Source: Lysobacter enzymogenes
GTDB lineage: Bacteria; Pseudomonadota; Gammaproteobacteria; Xanthomonadales; Xanthomonadaceae
DNA length: 64,000 nt
Direction of reading: 5' to 3'
Assembly: GCF_017355525.1 (NCBI RefSeq)
Contig: NZ_CP067395.1
Coordinates: forward strand, 5,096,501 to 5,160,500
Positions 18,272-26,545 of the stretch are shown here, piece after piece. The position numbers and the translations under genes are program-made. The notes below the pieces were generated by a model, which was given only the letters and a program-made list of their open reading frames with translations, was not told the DNA's origin and searched no databases. The stretch's first letter is position 1, and each line of letters opens with the position of its first letter.

Positions 18272-19498
18272 ATGAAGTCCTGGATGTTGCCGATGCTGTC
18301 GTTGGGACTGTGCTGCGCGCTGGCGGGCGCGGCGCGCGCGCACGACGAACCGGCCGCGCCGCGGCCCGTGGACCCGGCCTGCAAGCTCGGCGCGCCCGAC
18401 GCCGCGCAGGCCGGGCCGGATTGCGCCGAGGCCTGGATCGACCGCAACCTGAGCCTCGCCGACGTCCAGGCCATCGGCACCCACAACAGCTACAAGCGCG
18501 CGATTCCGGCCGAGGAACTGGCCGCGCACCGCGCCCGCGACGCCGTCGGCGCGGATTCGCTCGACTACGCCCACGCGCCGCTGCACGAACAGCTCGAACT
18601 CGGCATGCGCCAGCTCGAGCTCGACGTGTACTACGACCCCAAGGGCGGCCGTTACGCGCATCCGCCCGGCGCCTTGCGCCAAGGCTACGGCGAAGCCGGG
18701 CCGTGGCCGCCGGGCGTGGCCGCGCAGATGGCGCGGCCGGGGTTCAAGGTCATGCATCTGGCCGATATCGACTTCCGCAGCCAGTGCATGCTGTTCGTCG
18801 AGTGCCTGCAGCAGATCCGCGCATGGTCGCGCCAGCATCCGCAGCACGCGCCGATCCTGATCCTGATCAACGCCAAGGACGGCCGCGGCGGCCCCGGCGC
18901 GGTCGCGCCGCTGGCGTTCGACGGCAAGGCCTTCGATGCGCTCGACGCCGAAGTGCGCTCGGTGTTCCCGGCCGACGAGTTGATTACCCCCGACGATGTG
19001 CGCGGCAAGGCCGCGAGCTTGCGCGAAGCGGTGGTGGCCGGCGGCTGGCCGCGGATCGGGGCGTCGCGCGGCAAAATCCTGTTCGCGCTCGACGAGGAGC
19101 CGCGCAAGGTCGCGCTGTACCGCGGCGCGCGGCGTTCGCTGCAGGGCCGGGCGATGTTCGTCAACGGCGACGAAACCTCGCCGGACGCGGCGTACCTGAC
19201 GATCAACGATCCGATCGCCGACGGCGAGCGCATCCGCAAGGCGGTGCAGGCCGGCTTCCTGGTGCGCACCCGCGCCGATGCCGACACCGTGGAATCGCGC
19301 CGCAACGATCCGCGCCGGCGCGAGGCGGCTTTCGCCAGCGGCGCGCAGTTCATCTCGACGGATTATCCGAAGCCCGACCTGCGGTTCAGCCGCTACCGGG
19401 TGACGTTCCCGCGCAGCGAAGTGGTGCGGTGCAATCCGGTGCGGGCGCAGAGCCGTTGCGATCGGCGCGCGGTCGAGGCGCCGGAGAAGCACGACTGA
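18272..19498 (+). CDS. Secreted Ca2+-dependent PI-PLC-like phosphodiesterase
   Basis: The 408-residue protein has a signal peptide (to about residue 23, GAARA-HD) followed by a PLC-like TIM barrel. ADVQAIGTHNSYK carries the first catalytic His (H71), LGMRQLELDVYYDP the metal-binding acidic residues, and FKVMHLADIDFRSQC the second His region. This is the PI-PLC-C1-like family, which cleaves phosphoinositides or related phosphodiesters. The exact substrate is inferred only. The ATG at 18272 has GGAG plus a GGTGAG stretch ahead and begins the signal sequence. It follows the TonB receptor by 63 bp, so they are probably one operon. Confidence 0.88.
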   Translation: MKSWMLPMLSLGLCCALAGAARAHDEPAAPRPVDPACKLGAPDAAQAGPDCAEAWIDRNLSLADVQAIGTHNSYKRAIPAEELAAHRARDAVGADSLDYAHAPLHEQLELGMRQLELDVYYDPKGGRYAHPPGALRQGYGEAGPWPPGVAAQMARPGFKVMHLADIDFRSQCMLFVECLQQIRAWSRQHPQHAPILILINAKDGRGGPGAVAPLAFDGKAFDALDAEVRSVFPADELITPDDVRGKAASLREAVVAGGWPRIGASRGKILFALDEEPRKVALYRGARRSLQGRAMFVNGDETSPDAAYLTINDPIADGERIRKAVQAGFLVRTRADADTVESRRNDPRRREAAFASGAQFISTDYPKPDLRFSRYRVTFPRSEVVRCNPVRAQSRCDRRAVEAPEKHD

Positions 19499-19579
19499 GG
19501 GCGGGTTTCACCGAGTTGCCGATGCTTGCCAACGAGTTGCCGATGAGTACCGACCTGCCGATTCACCCGCGTCGTCTCA

Positions 19580-19671
19580 GCCGTCATTCCCGCGAAGGCG
19601 GGAGTCCAGGGCTTCATCGCGGCATGACTCTGAAGTCTCTGGATTCCCGCGTTCGCGGGAATGACGGTGGA
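19580..19671. repeat. Solitary copy of the palindromic tandem-repeat unit
   Basis: A single unit of the 5.3-5.8 kb array type (TTCCCGCG dyad, GGCATGACTCTGAAGTCTCT core, GGATTCCCGC dyad) sits between the PI-PLC-like and PHP-like genes. It supplies several in-frame ATGs that could mislead start calling of the downstream gene. Confidence 0.9.
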
Positions 19672-19707
19672 CAGTGGCGCGGGTCGGGTGGGGGAGGGCG
19701 CGGTCTT

Positions 19708-21270
19708 TTGCTGCGAGCGACTACACGCTTCGCAGCGATCGCACTGCTGGCCGCGTTGATCGCGGCGCCCGCATTCGCACGGCCGGACAGCGCATCCAGT
19801 GCTTCTGCACGCATACATCCCGAGCCTCACGCCGCCACCGACATAGTCCTGCGAGGCCGCATCACCGGCGCCGACAATCAAACCTACCGCGAACTCCCGT
19901 TCCAGGTCCCCGCCGCCACCGCCCGCATCGAAGTCGAGTTCGACTACGACCGCACCGACAAGACCACCATCGACCTCGGCCTGATCGGCCCCGGCGAATT
20001 CCTCGGCCGCGACGGTTTCCGCGGCTGGAGCGGCGGCAACAAGCGCCGCTTCACCGTCGCCGCGGCCGACGCCACCGCCTCGTATTCGCCCGGCGCGCTG
20101 GCGCCCGGCGAGTGGAAGCTGCTGCTCGGCATCCCCAACATCCGCGCCGGCCGCAGCGCCGCCTACACCGCGCGCATCCGCCTGGTCCCCGCCGCGCAGC
20201 CCGATGCGATACCGCAGGAACAGCGCGCGCCGCTGCGCGCCGAACCCGGCTGGTACCGCGGCGACCTGCACATGCACAGCGCCCACAGCGACGGCAACTG
20301 CGCGACCCAGAGCGGCGCGCGCGCGCCGTGTCCGCTGTACCTGACCGCGCGCGCCGCGGCGAACGCCGGCCTGGACTTCGTCGCGGTCACCGAACACAAC
20401 ACCGTCTCGCATCTGCCGGCGCTGCGCGAACTGCAACCGCATTTCGACCGCCTGTTGCTGATCCCCGGCATGGAGATCACCACCTTCCAGGGCCACGCCA
20501 ACGTCTTCGGCGTGCGCGCGCCGGTCGACTTCCGCGTCGGCAGCGCCGCGGTGCCGGACTGGAACGCGGTGCTCGGCGAAATGCAGCGGCGCGGCCTGTT
20601 GGTGTCGATCAACCATCCGATCCGCCCGTCCGACGAGCGCTGCATGGGCTGCGGCTGGACGCCGGCGCCGGCCGCCGATCTGAACCGGGTCGGCATGGTC
20701 GAAGCGATCAACGGCGGCGACGCCGACACGCCGGGCTCGGGCATCGCGTTCTGGCAGCGTCAGCTCGACGCCGGCCATCGCCTGACCGGCGTCGGCGGCA
20801 GCGATAACCACGACGCGCCGACCGCGGCCGAAGAACCGTTCGGCCCCAGCCGGATCGGCCGGCCGACCACGGTGGTGCATGCGCGCGAACTGTCGGAAGC
20901 GGGGATTCTGCAGGGGCTGCGCGAGGGCAACGTCTTCGTCGACGCGTTCGGCAGCCGCGACCGGTTGCTGGAAGTGCGCGCAGCGCACGGCGGCCGCGAG
21001 GCGGCGATGGGCGGCGAATTGGCGGTCGCTGCGGGCGAACGCGCGCGGGTGTCCGCGCAGGTGCGCAACCTCGCGGGCGGACGGGTGGAGACGATCGTCG
21101 ACGGCGTGCGCAGCGATCTGATCGCGCAGCCGCAGGTCAGCGCGGCGCAGCAGTCGTTCGAATTCCAGTGGCCCAGCGACGGCCGCCGGCATTGGTTGCG
21201 CATCGACGTGCGCGATGCGCAGGGGCGGTTGGCACTGATGGGGAATCCGGTTTACTTCAACTGGCGTTGA
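19708..21270 (+). CDS. Secreted PHP-domain metallophosphoesterase (CehA/McbA family)
   Basis: The protein is about 520 residues from a TTG start. A signal peptide (ATTRFAAIALLAALIAAPAFA) is followed by a beta-sandwich-like N-terminal domain to ~170. The PHP catalytic domain has GDLHMHSAHSDG (residue ~185), AVTEHNTVSHLP (~228), LIPGMEITTFQGHANVFGV and GSDNHDAP (~364), giving His/Asp ligands for a metal cluster. CehA/McbA proteins hydrolyse phosphodiesters or carbamate esters outside the cytoplasm. The TTG follows GGGGGAGGG by 10 nt. Upstream in-frame ATGs (19522, 19543, 19624) would translate the repeat and spoil the signal peptide. Last gene of the receptor/PI-PLC cluster. Confidence 0.85.
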   Translation: MLRATTRFAAIALLAALIAAPAFARPDSASSASARIHPEPHAATDIVLRGRITGADNQTYRELPFQVPAATARIEVEFDYDRTDKTTIDLGLIGPGEFLGRDGFRGWSGGNKRRFTVAAADATASYSPGALAPGEWKLLLGIPNIRAGRSAAYTARIRLVPAAQPDAIPQEQRAPLRAEPGWYRGDLHMHSAHSDGNCATQSGARAPCPLYLTARAAANAGLDFVAVTEHNTVSHLPALRELQPHFDRLLLIPGMEITTFQGHANVFGVRAPVDFRVGSAAVPDWNAVLGEMQRRGLLVSINHPIRPSDERCMGCGWTPAPAADLNRVGMVEAINGGDADTPGSGIAFWQRQLDAGHRLTGVGGSDNHDAPTAAEEPFGPSRIGRPTTVVHARELSEAGILQGLREGNVFVDAFGSRDRLLEVRAAHGGREAAMGGELAVAAGERARVSAQVRNLAGGRVETIVDGVRSDLIAQPQVSAAQQSFEFQWPSDGRRHWLRIDVRDAQGRLALMGNPVYFNWR

Positions 21271-21315
21271 GGGTGTTGCGTCTGCGCGGCGCGGGAATGG
21301 ATGCGTCGTAAGCGT

Positions 21316-21390
21316 GGTGTCGCGGTCGCGGCTCGCGCCGCTCCTACATGGAGCCGATGTAGGAGCGGCGCGAGCCGCGACCGCGACACC
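21316..21390. repeat. Dispersed inverted repeat, family 1, compact hairpin
   Basis: Perfect 34-nt arms (21316-21349 and 21357-21390) around a 7-nt loop lie between the convergent PHP-phosphoesterase and thiS genes. In RNA this would be a very stable hairpin from either strand. Confidence 0.93.
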
Positions 21391-21443
21391 GCAACTACCT
21401 CGAACGCGTCATCGCAGCCGCACACCCGCGCAGACCGCGGGCC

Positions 21444-21644
21444 TCAACCCCCACCCAACGCATGCACGATCTCGACCTTGTCGCCATCGGCCAGCGCCGT
21501 CTGCGCATGCCGCCCGCGCGGCACGATCTCGCCGTTGATCTCCACCGCCACCCGCCGTTCGCCGAGGCCTTCGGCCGCGAGCAGTTGGTCGACGGTGACC
21601 GGCGCGGCCAGGGCGCGCGCTTCGCCATTGAGCAAAATATTCAT
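21444..21644 (-). CDS. thiS: Sulfur carrier protein ThiS
   Basis: The 66-residue beta-grasp protein carries sulfur as a C-terminal thiocarboxylate to ThiG for thiazole synthesis. It begins [18 protein letters not shown], shows [14 protein letters not shown] in the middle and ends [10 protein letters not shown]; the terminal Gly-Gly is required for adenylation by ThiF. The size is exactly typical. ThiG, its usual neighbour, lies 6.25 kb downstream on the same strand, beyond three plus-strand genes. thiS therefore probably has its own promoter in 21645-22064. Confidence 0.95.
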   Translation of the reverse strand: MNILLNGEARALAAPVTVDQLLAAEGLGERRVAVEINGEIVPRGRHAQTALADGDKVEIVHALGGG

Positions 21645-22064
21645 GCCGGCATTGTCGCCGCTGCGCCGCGCCGCGGCCAGCGCGGGGCCAACGCCGCCCG
21701 CGCCGCCGCCCACGTCCGCGAACGCCTTGCCGGGCGCGCGTTTGCGCCGCCGCGACGGCCGCACCGCGAACCTCGCCGCCGCCGCCCGCGCCCGAAAACG
21801 CCAAGCCCGGCAACAAACGCCGCAGCCCGCGGCGTGACCTCCGGCCCCGGTACGCCCGCCGCCTTGGGCGCATAATCCCGCGCCGGGGAGCCCGGCGCGC
21901 ATCCGCGGCTTTGCCGCGCTGCGCCTTGCCAGGCTCGCCGCCCGCGTGTTTCGATTCGCGCCATCCGCCAGCGTATGTCCGTCGCAGGCAGACCTTTCGG
22001 CGTTCGCGCCCGACCCCGGGCCGCGGGCGCCGCCACCGCTCGTCCTCAGCAAGGAAGTCCATTG
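21645..22064. other. 420-bp divergent intergenic region, no gene seen
   Basis: It separates thiS (minus) from the GDSL autotransporter (plus) and must carry both promoters. Open frames here are GC-rich read-through without ribosome sites or recognisable protein features. No palindrome or riboswitch-like pattern was recognised; a TPP riboswitch was looked for by its CUGAGA/ACCUGA motifs and not found. Confidence 0.6.
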
Positions 22065-23879
22065 ATGAAAACCGCTCGTACCGCGCTGGCCGCCGCCCTG
22101 GCGCTGGCCGCCGCTCCGGCCTTCGCCGGCGGCCCTTATTCGCAGACCGTGTTCATCGGCGACAGCCTCACCGACTCGGGCCACTTCCGCCCGGCGCTGA
22201 TCCAGGCGGTGGGCCCGAACGGCGCGCTGATCGGCCGCTTCACCACCAACCCGGGCCTGGTCTGGTCGGAATGGCTGGCCGACTACTACGGCACCAACGC
22301 CAACAGCGACAACCAGGGCGGCACCAACTACGCCGTCGGCGGCGCGCGCACCGGCACCAACACCAGCGGCGCGCTCGGCCCGATCGACTCGCTGGCGACC
22401 CAGACCACCAAGTACCTCGCCGCCAACGGCGGCCGCGCCGATCCCAACGCGCTGTACACCGTGTGGGGCGGCGCCAACGACCTGTTCGCGGTCGCCGGCG
22501 GCGCGCCGGCGCAGGCCACCATCGGCAATGCGGTCACCGCCCAGATCGGCGTGATCGGCGCGCTGCGCAACGCCGGCGCCGAATACATCCTGGTGCCGAA
22601 CATTCCCGACCTCGGCTCGACCCCGCAGTTCCGCGCCGGCGGCCCGGCGCAGATGGCGGCCGGCAGCCAGCTCGCCACCACCTACAACAACGCGCTCTAC
22701 AACGGCATCGCCGCGGCCGGCCTGCGGGTGATTCCGCTGGACACCTACAACCTGATCCGCGAAGTGGTCAACAACCCGGCGCCGTTCGGCATCAGCAACG
22801 TCACCGGCACCGGCTGCAACCCGCAGATCACCGCGTCCTCGGTGACCTGCAGCCCGCTGACCTACGCCTCGCCGGACGCGCCGAATTCCTACGCCTTCGC
22901 CGACGGCGTGCACCCGTCGAGCCGTTCGCACCAGATCCTCGCCGACTACGCGATCTCGGTGCTCGAAGCCCCGCGCTTCATCGCCCTGCTGCCGAACTCG
23001 GCCTCGATGACCGGCCGCGCCCGCGCCGAGCAGGTCGCCGGCCACGCCGAACGCGGCGACGGCGAGGGCATGCGCTGGTGGAGCAGCGTGCGCGGCGACT
23101 TCCAGCGCTATGGCCACGGCGATGTCTACGACGGCGCCGGCCCGGCCCTGACCGGCGGCGTCGACTGGACGAGCGGCAACCTGGTGTTCGGCGCCTTCCT
23201 CGGCTACGGCCAGCAGAAGCAGGACTTCGGCCTGCGCAACGGCAGCTTCGACCAGAAGGACACCAGCATCGGCGGCTTCATCGGCTGGTACGGCGAACGC
23301 GCCTGGGTCAACGGCCAGCTGAGCTACACCAAGCTGGACTTCGACATCGACCGCAAGGTCAACCTCGGCCCGGCCACGCGCACCCACAGCGGCTCGGCCG
23401 ACGGCAAGAACGTCACCGCCGCGCTCAACGCCGGCTACGAGTTCGGCGAAGCCCTGCGCCACGGCCCGGTGATCGGCGTGGTCGCCCAGCGCATCGACGT
23501 CGACGGCTTCAAGGAAAGCGATCCGACCCTGTCGACCTCGCTGGCCTACCCGGACCAGAGCTTCGACTCGCTGATCGGCAGCATCGGTTACCAGGTCAAC
23601 TACACCTACAGCGAAAGCTTCCGCCCGTACGCGCGCCTGACCATGGACCGCGAGTTCGAAGACGCGCCGAAGAACGCGCAGGCGCGCCTGCAGACCGTCG
23701 GCAACCTCGGCTGGTACTCGGTCAAGAACCGCGAGTTCGACCAGGACTACGGCACCTTCCTGTTCGGCGCGCGGACCAAGCTGTTCGGCCTGGACGCCAA
23801 CCTCGGCGCCAGCGTCACCTTCAACCAGGACGGCGGCAACAACACCACGGTGTTCGCGCAGGTCGGCGGCGGGTTCTGA
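22065..23879 (+). CDS. GDSL autotransporter esterase/lipase (EstA type)
   Basis: The 604-residue protein has a signal peptide (1-21), then a GDSL hydrolase passenger. Block I is [10 protein letters not shown] (nucleophile Ser34), block III is GGANDLF and block V is [10 protein letters not shown] (catalytic Asp and His). From about residue 330 comes an autotransporter beta-barrel, ending GASVTFNQD...FAQVGGGF with the terminal aromatic. It should sit in the outer membrane with the esterase facing outward, hydrolysing acyl esters. The chosen ATG has AAGGA nine bases upstream; an in-frame ATG at 21975 would hide the signal peptide. A terminator follows. Confidence 0.95.
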   Translation: MKTARTALAAALALAAAPAFAGGPYSQTVFIGDSLTDSGHFRPALIQAVGPNGALIGRFTTNPGLVWSEWLADYYGTNANSDNQGGTNYAVGGARTGTNTSGALGPIDSLATQTTKYLAANGGRADPNALYTVWGGANDLFAVAGGAPAQATIGNAVTAQIGVIGALRNAGAEYILVPNIPDLGSTPQFRAGGPAQMAAGSQLATTYNNALYNGIAAAGLRVIPLDTYNLIREVVNNPAPFGISNVTGTGCNPQITASSVTCSPLTYASPDAPNSYAFADGVHPSSRSHQILADYAISVLEAPRFIALLPNSASMTGRARAEQVAGHAERGDGEGMRWWSSVRGDFQRYGHGDVYDGAGPALTGGVDWTSGNLVFGAFLGYGQQKQDFGLRNGSFDQKDTSIGGFIGWYGERAWVNGQLSYTKLDFDIDRKVNLGPATRTHSGSADGKNVTAALNAGYEFGEALRHGPVIGVVAQRIDVDGFKESDPTLSTSLAYPDQSFDSLIGSIGYQVNYTYSESFRPYARLTMDREFEDAPKNAQARLQTVGNLGWYSVKNREFDQDYGTFLFGARTKLFGLDANLGASVTFNQDGGNNTTVFAQVGGGF

Positions 23880-23935
23880 AGCCGGCGCGGCGGCCTTTGC
23901 GGCCGTCGGCGTTCGATCGTGAAGCAAGCGATACG

Positions 23936-23966
23936 GAAACCGGGCTGTGAGGCCCGGTTTCTTTTT
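23936..23966 (+). terminator. Intrinsic terminator after the autotransporter gene
   Basis: A 9-bp stem (AAACCGGGC/GCCCGGTTT) with a short loop is followed by CTTTTT, 57 bp past the stop codon. Confidence 0.9.
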
Positions 23967-23999
23967 GCGCCGGTGTTTGCGGCGACCGGAATCGACAGC

Positions 24000-24072
24000 G
24001 TCGGGCCTGAAGGCCCTCTCGCACAAGCGTCAAGGCCGGATGCTCGTGGGGGAGGGCCTTCAGACCCGGCGT
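24000..24072. repeat. Dispersed inverted repeat, family 2
   Basis: Arms GTCGGGCCTGAAGGCCCTC and GAGGGCCTTCAGACCCGGCG pair with few mismatches across ~33 bp. It lies between the autotransporter terminator and the tRNA gene. Confidence 0.8.
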
Positions 24073-24148
24073 CTTCCGATCAGAACGGGACCGCCCATGC
24101 CGCACCGATTTGCCTCCCGCGCCGCCGCGTCATAGACTTCGACCCGAC

Positions 24149-24222
24149 GCGGGTGTAGTTCAATGGTAGAACTGCAGCTTCCCAAGCTGCTAGCGTGGGT
24201 TCGATTCCCATCACCCGCTCCA
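24149..24222 (+). tRNA. tRNA-Gly (anticodon CCC)
   Basis: The 74-nt cloverleaf includes an encoded CCA. The acceptor is GCGGGTG/CACCCGC with discriminator T, the D arm reads TAGTTCAATGGTAGAAC, and the anticodon stem GCAGC/GCTGC encloses TTCCCAA (anticodon CCC). The T arm is GTGGGTTCGATTCCCATC. It reads GGG glycine codons. It stands alone, between a terminated gene and the convergent unrecognised module; no repeat of its 3' end (a possible att site) was found downstream. Confidence 0.97.
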
Positions 24223-24379
24223 TCTTTTCCCGACGGCGCGCAAGGCGCCGGGCAAGAACGGGCTTCCTGCGAACGCCATCGCCGCTCAGAACGCTTCCGT
24301 CGAAGGGTTCGGGCCTATCCGCGCGTCGGACCGATGCGGACGCGAACCAAGCAAGCGGCAGCGTCGGCGCGGCGTGGGC

Positions 24380-24778
24380 TCAACGCAGGCGCTGCAACTC
24401 CTCGGCGGACAACTCCAACAGCGCGCCAAGCTCGACCGGATCGAGCACCCCGGCGAACGCCCGCACCTGCGCCTTGGCCACGCCCGCCGACGGATCGGTC
24501 GGATGCGCGACGACACCCGCCAGCAAATGCCACAGCCGCCGCTTGTCCAGGCTTTGCTGCGCCTGCCAAAGCGCTTCCCGGCGCGAATCCGGAAAGCGCT
24601 GTCCGAGCCGATAGTCGATCAGCAAATCGAGCTCGCCGCGCCGCGTGCGGCGTTCCTCGTCTTCGCTCGGCATCGGCGCCGCGCCGTCGTGCAGCGCGAC
24701 GATGCGGCGCTCGTATTCGTCCCGGGTCAGTTTCGGCCCGAAATCAGGTAGCCGCCGGTCCTGCGAGGTCGAGGTCAT
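24380..24778 (-). CDS. Hypothetical protein, second gene of an unrecognised two-gene module
   Basis: The 132-residue soluble, charged protein is not recognised. It opens MTSTSQDRRLPDFGPKLTRD, has a helical middle (GELDLLIDYRLGQRFPDSRR, then LWQAQQSLDKRRLWHLLAG) and ends PVELGALLELSAEELQRLR. It has no signal peptide, membrane helix or cysteine. The ATG at 24778 is inside the end of the preceding gene (35-bp overlap), pointing to translational coupling; an in-frame ATG at 24838 would add 20 atypical residues. Size, position and tight overlap would suit a chaperone, adaptor or immunity partner for the larger protein, but nothing in the sequence proves it. Convergent with the tRNA-Gly gene. Confidence 0.7.
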   Translation of the reverse strand: MTSTSQDRRLPDFGPKLTRDEYERRIVALHDGAAPMPSEDEERRTRRGELDLLIDYRLGQRFPDSRREALWQAQQSLDKRRLWHLLAGVVAHPTDPSAGVAKAQVRAFAGVLDPVELGALLELSAEELQRLR

Positions 24779-25652
24779 ACGCCACCGCCACGATGTCGGG
24801 GTCCGCCAACACGATGCGCTCTTCCGGGGAAAGGTCAAGCAAGTAGCGGTAATTCTCCTCGCTCAAGGTTTCGGCGAGATCGTCCTGCAACTGCAAGGTC
24901 AGTGCGTCGAAGGCCGCGACGAAGGCCAGTGCGTCGCGCGTGGCGGCGAAGGCCCGCTCGGCGTCGATGCGGTTCTGTTCGAAATCGCTGCGCGCGGCGA
25001 ACAGCCCCTCGCGTTCGGCGCGTTGCAACGACAACTGCGTGATGCGTTCCTTGTGCTGCACGAACAAGGCGAAATGCTCCATCTGGAATCCGTAGGCGTC
25101 GGCTTCGTCGTCGAGCGCGCGCTGGAAGCGGTCCTGGTACAGCGCCCGGACTTGCGCCATGTAGTCGTCGTCTTCGCAATCCGGCGGCGCTTGCTCGCCC
25201 TCGGCTTCTTCCTCGTCGCCAGGTTCCTGGTAATCCTCGCGCGGCCCTTGCAGGCATTCGTCCAGATCGCCGGTCACGCCGGGGTGTTGGTCGAACGGCG
25301 CCGAGCACCTGCCCAGCGGACCGCGCGGGCGGCCGTAGACGCCGAAAGCCAGGCTCGACAGCGAGTAACCGCGCGCGCCGGCGACGGTGATCGCGGCCGG
25401 AAACAACACCCGGTTGGCGGCCTGATGGCAGACGCCGTTGACCAGGTAACAGGTAATGCCCCCGCGTTCTTTGTAGCCGGCGATGGCGTCGGCGCGCCGG
25501 GTGCTGCCTTCCCCTTCGCGCAGCATGCGCCCGCCGGTCTTGCCGCCCCAGCAACCCCACGCCCTGCCGCCGCTGCCGCATTCCACGTAGGTGTGGTCGG
25601 CGAGGTTGAAGAACAGTTGGGTCGGATAGGCGCGCGCCCTGAGAATTCCCAT
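24744..25652 (-). CDS. Unrecognised 302-residue protein with GVCHQAANR signature and coiled-coil tail
   Basis: Not recognised. The N-terminal ~115 residues look like a small folded domain rich in Gly and aromatics, with Cys25, Cys34, Cys68, Cys75 and His76. The signatures GRAWGCWGGKTGG, GGITCYLVNGVCHQAANRVL and ARGYSLSSLAFGVYG look conserved; the Cys-His-Gln/Asn set could be a papain-like active site, but this is a guess. An acidic linker (~140-165) follows, then a long charged helical or coiled-coil region (170-270). There is no signal peptide or membrane segment. It is first in a two-gene unit with the overlapping 132-residue gene. An effector or processing enzyme with partner is one hypothesis. 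Confidence 0.75.
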   Translation of the reverse strand: MGILRARAYPTQLFFNLADHTYVECGSGGRAWGCWGGKTGGRMLREGEGSTRRADAIAGYKERGGITCYLVNGVCHQAANRVLFPAAITVAGARGYSLSSLAFGVYGRPRGPLGRCSAPFDQHPGVTGDLDECLQGPREDYQEPGDEEEAEGEQAPPDCEDDDYMAQVRALYQDRFQRALDDEADAYGFQMEHFALFVQHKERITQLSLQRAEREGLFAARSDFEQNRIDAERAFAATRDALAFVAAFDALTLQLQDDLAETLSEENYRYLLDLSPEERIVLADPDIVAVAYDLDLAGPAAT

Positions 25653-26104
25653 ACATCACCCCCTGTGATCGATGGATCGCGCTGGACGCGCGTCGGTTCG
25701 CCGGCTCGATGGGGAGCCGGTCATCCATGACAACGCAGTTCGGGGTCATGGCCTGCCATGGATCGCGGTGGATATTTTCGTTTTGGGCGTCTCGTGGCAC
25801 TCCGAATCCATTCAAGACTTGGCGGTCCGAGGTTCGGGCTTAGCGCAGACGGAGAAAAACCCGGCATCTGCCGTCGCCTCGATCGCAGCCCGGGATCGCT
25901 GGTGGCTCGGCCTGTCGTGCGGCGTCGTCGGTAGCGGATGCGATCCATCGCGGCGCCATCGCAGCAGGACGCGACGACAACAAAGCGGGACGCAGCGGAT
26001 AACTCGCCTGCGCGATTCTCGATGAGGCTGGCCCCGGACCGATTCCAGATCGGCGCAGCGCGCCCTGGGCATCGGCCATCCACTTCGCTTTCGAGGAACC
26101 GGCC
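25653..26104. other. 452-bp divergent region, no convincing gene
   Basis: It separates the two-gene module (minus) from the small secreted protein (plus). A 117-codon plus-strand frame and several minus frames lack ribosome sites and ordinary composition, so none is called. Base composition is slightly less GC-rich than the surroundings by eye. GAGGA near 26092 is the ribosome site of the next gene. Confidence 0.5.
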
Positions 26105-26464
26105 ATGAAAACCAAGCTCGTAAAAACCTCCTTGTTCGCGCTCGGCCTGGCGTTGACCCAGGCTGCGACTCCGGCCTTCGCGGCTTACTCGTGCTGGGGC
26201 AAGCTGGATGAGCTCGGCATGGGCAATGGCGACAAGCCTGGGGTGTTCATCCGGCTCAACACCACCGGGCTGGTATGGGTGGTGTGCTCGATGAATGAGG
26301 ACGCGAACTGCCGAGCCTTGTATTCCCTGCTGCTGTCCGCGCAGTCCAGCCCGAACCGGCCCAACATCGGCCTGTTCTTCGCCGACGACGGCAAGACCTG
26401 CGCGACCAAGGGCGACTGGGTCTTCGCCAAGCCTTACTACACGGTCGTCACCGACGACTACTGA
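26105..26464 (+). CDS. Small secreted cysteine-containing protein
   Basis: The 119-residue precursor has a clear signal peptide (MKTKLVKTSLFALGLALTQA, cleavage near AFA-AY), leaving about 92 residues with four cysteines: SCWGK, WVVCSMN, NCRAL and KTCATK. These could form two disulfides in the periplasm or outside. The mature part is mostly beta with one helix (CRALYSLLLSAQSS). The family is not recognised. GAGGA lies just upstream of the ATG. The subtilase gene follows 81 bp later on the same strand, so the product could be a substrate, inhibitor or companion of the protease; this is inference from position only. Confidence 0.82.
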   Translation: MKTKLVKTSLFALGLALTQAATPAFAAYSCWGKLDELGMGNGDKPGVFIRLNTTGLVWVVCSMNEDANCRALYSLLLSAQSSPNRPNIGLFFADDGKTCATKGDWVFAKPYYTVVTDDY

Positions 26465-26545
26465 GCCGATTCCGCGCCGCCTCGGCGCGCGGGGAGCCGC
26501 ACGCCGCCAGGCCGCTCACAGCGATTTTCGCTACAGGAGGCCGAA

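Noticed and set aside
15482..19492. A 1336-residue minus-strand frame opposite the TonB receptor
   Set aside because: Antisense shadow with His/Arg/Gly-rich composition typical of GC-rich reverse frames.
18310..21270. A 986-residue frame fusing the PI-PLC region to the PHP phosphoesterase
   Set aside because: The first part is an out-of-frame shadow of the PI-PLC gene; a signal peptide marks the true start near 19708.
21645..22064. TPP riboswitch upstream of thiS
   Set aside because: The CUGAGA and ACCUGA blocks were not found in the leader on the minus strand.
21444..24026. A 860-residue minus-strand frame covering thiS and the autotransporter
   Set aside because: Only its last 66 codons (thiS) are real; the rest is antisense to the GDSL gene with shadow composition.
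24149..25652. Genomic island integrated at the tRNA-Gly gene
   Set aside because: No integrase and no repeat of the tRNA 3' end were found, so the neighbouring module cannot be called an island on this evidence.
25672..26025. A 117-codon plus-strand frame between the module and the small secreted protein
   Set aside because: No ribosome site, atypical composition, no recognisable features.
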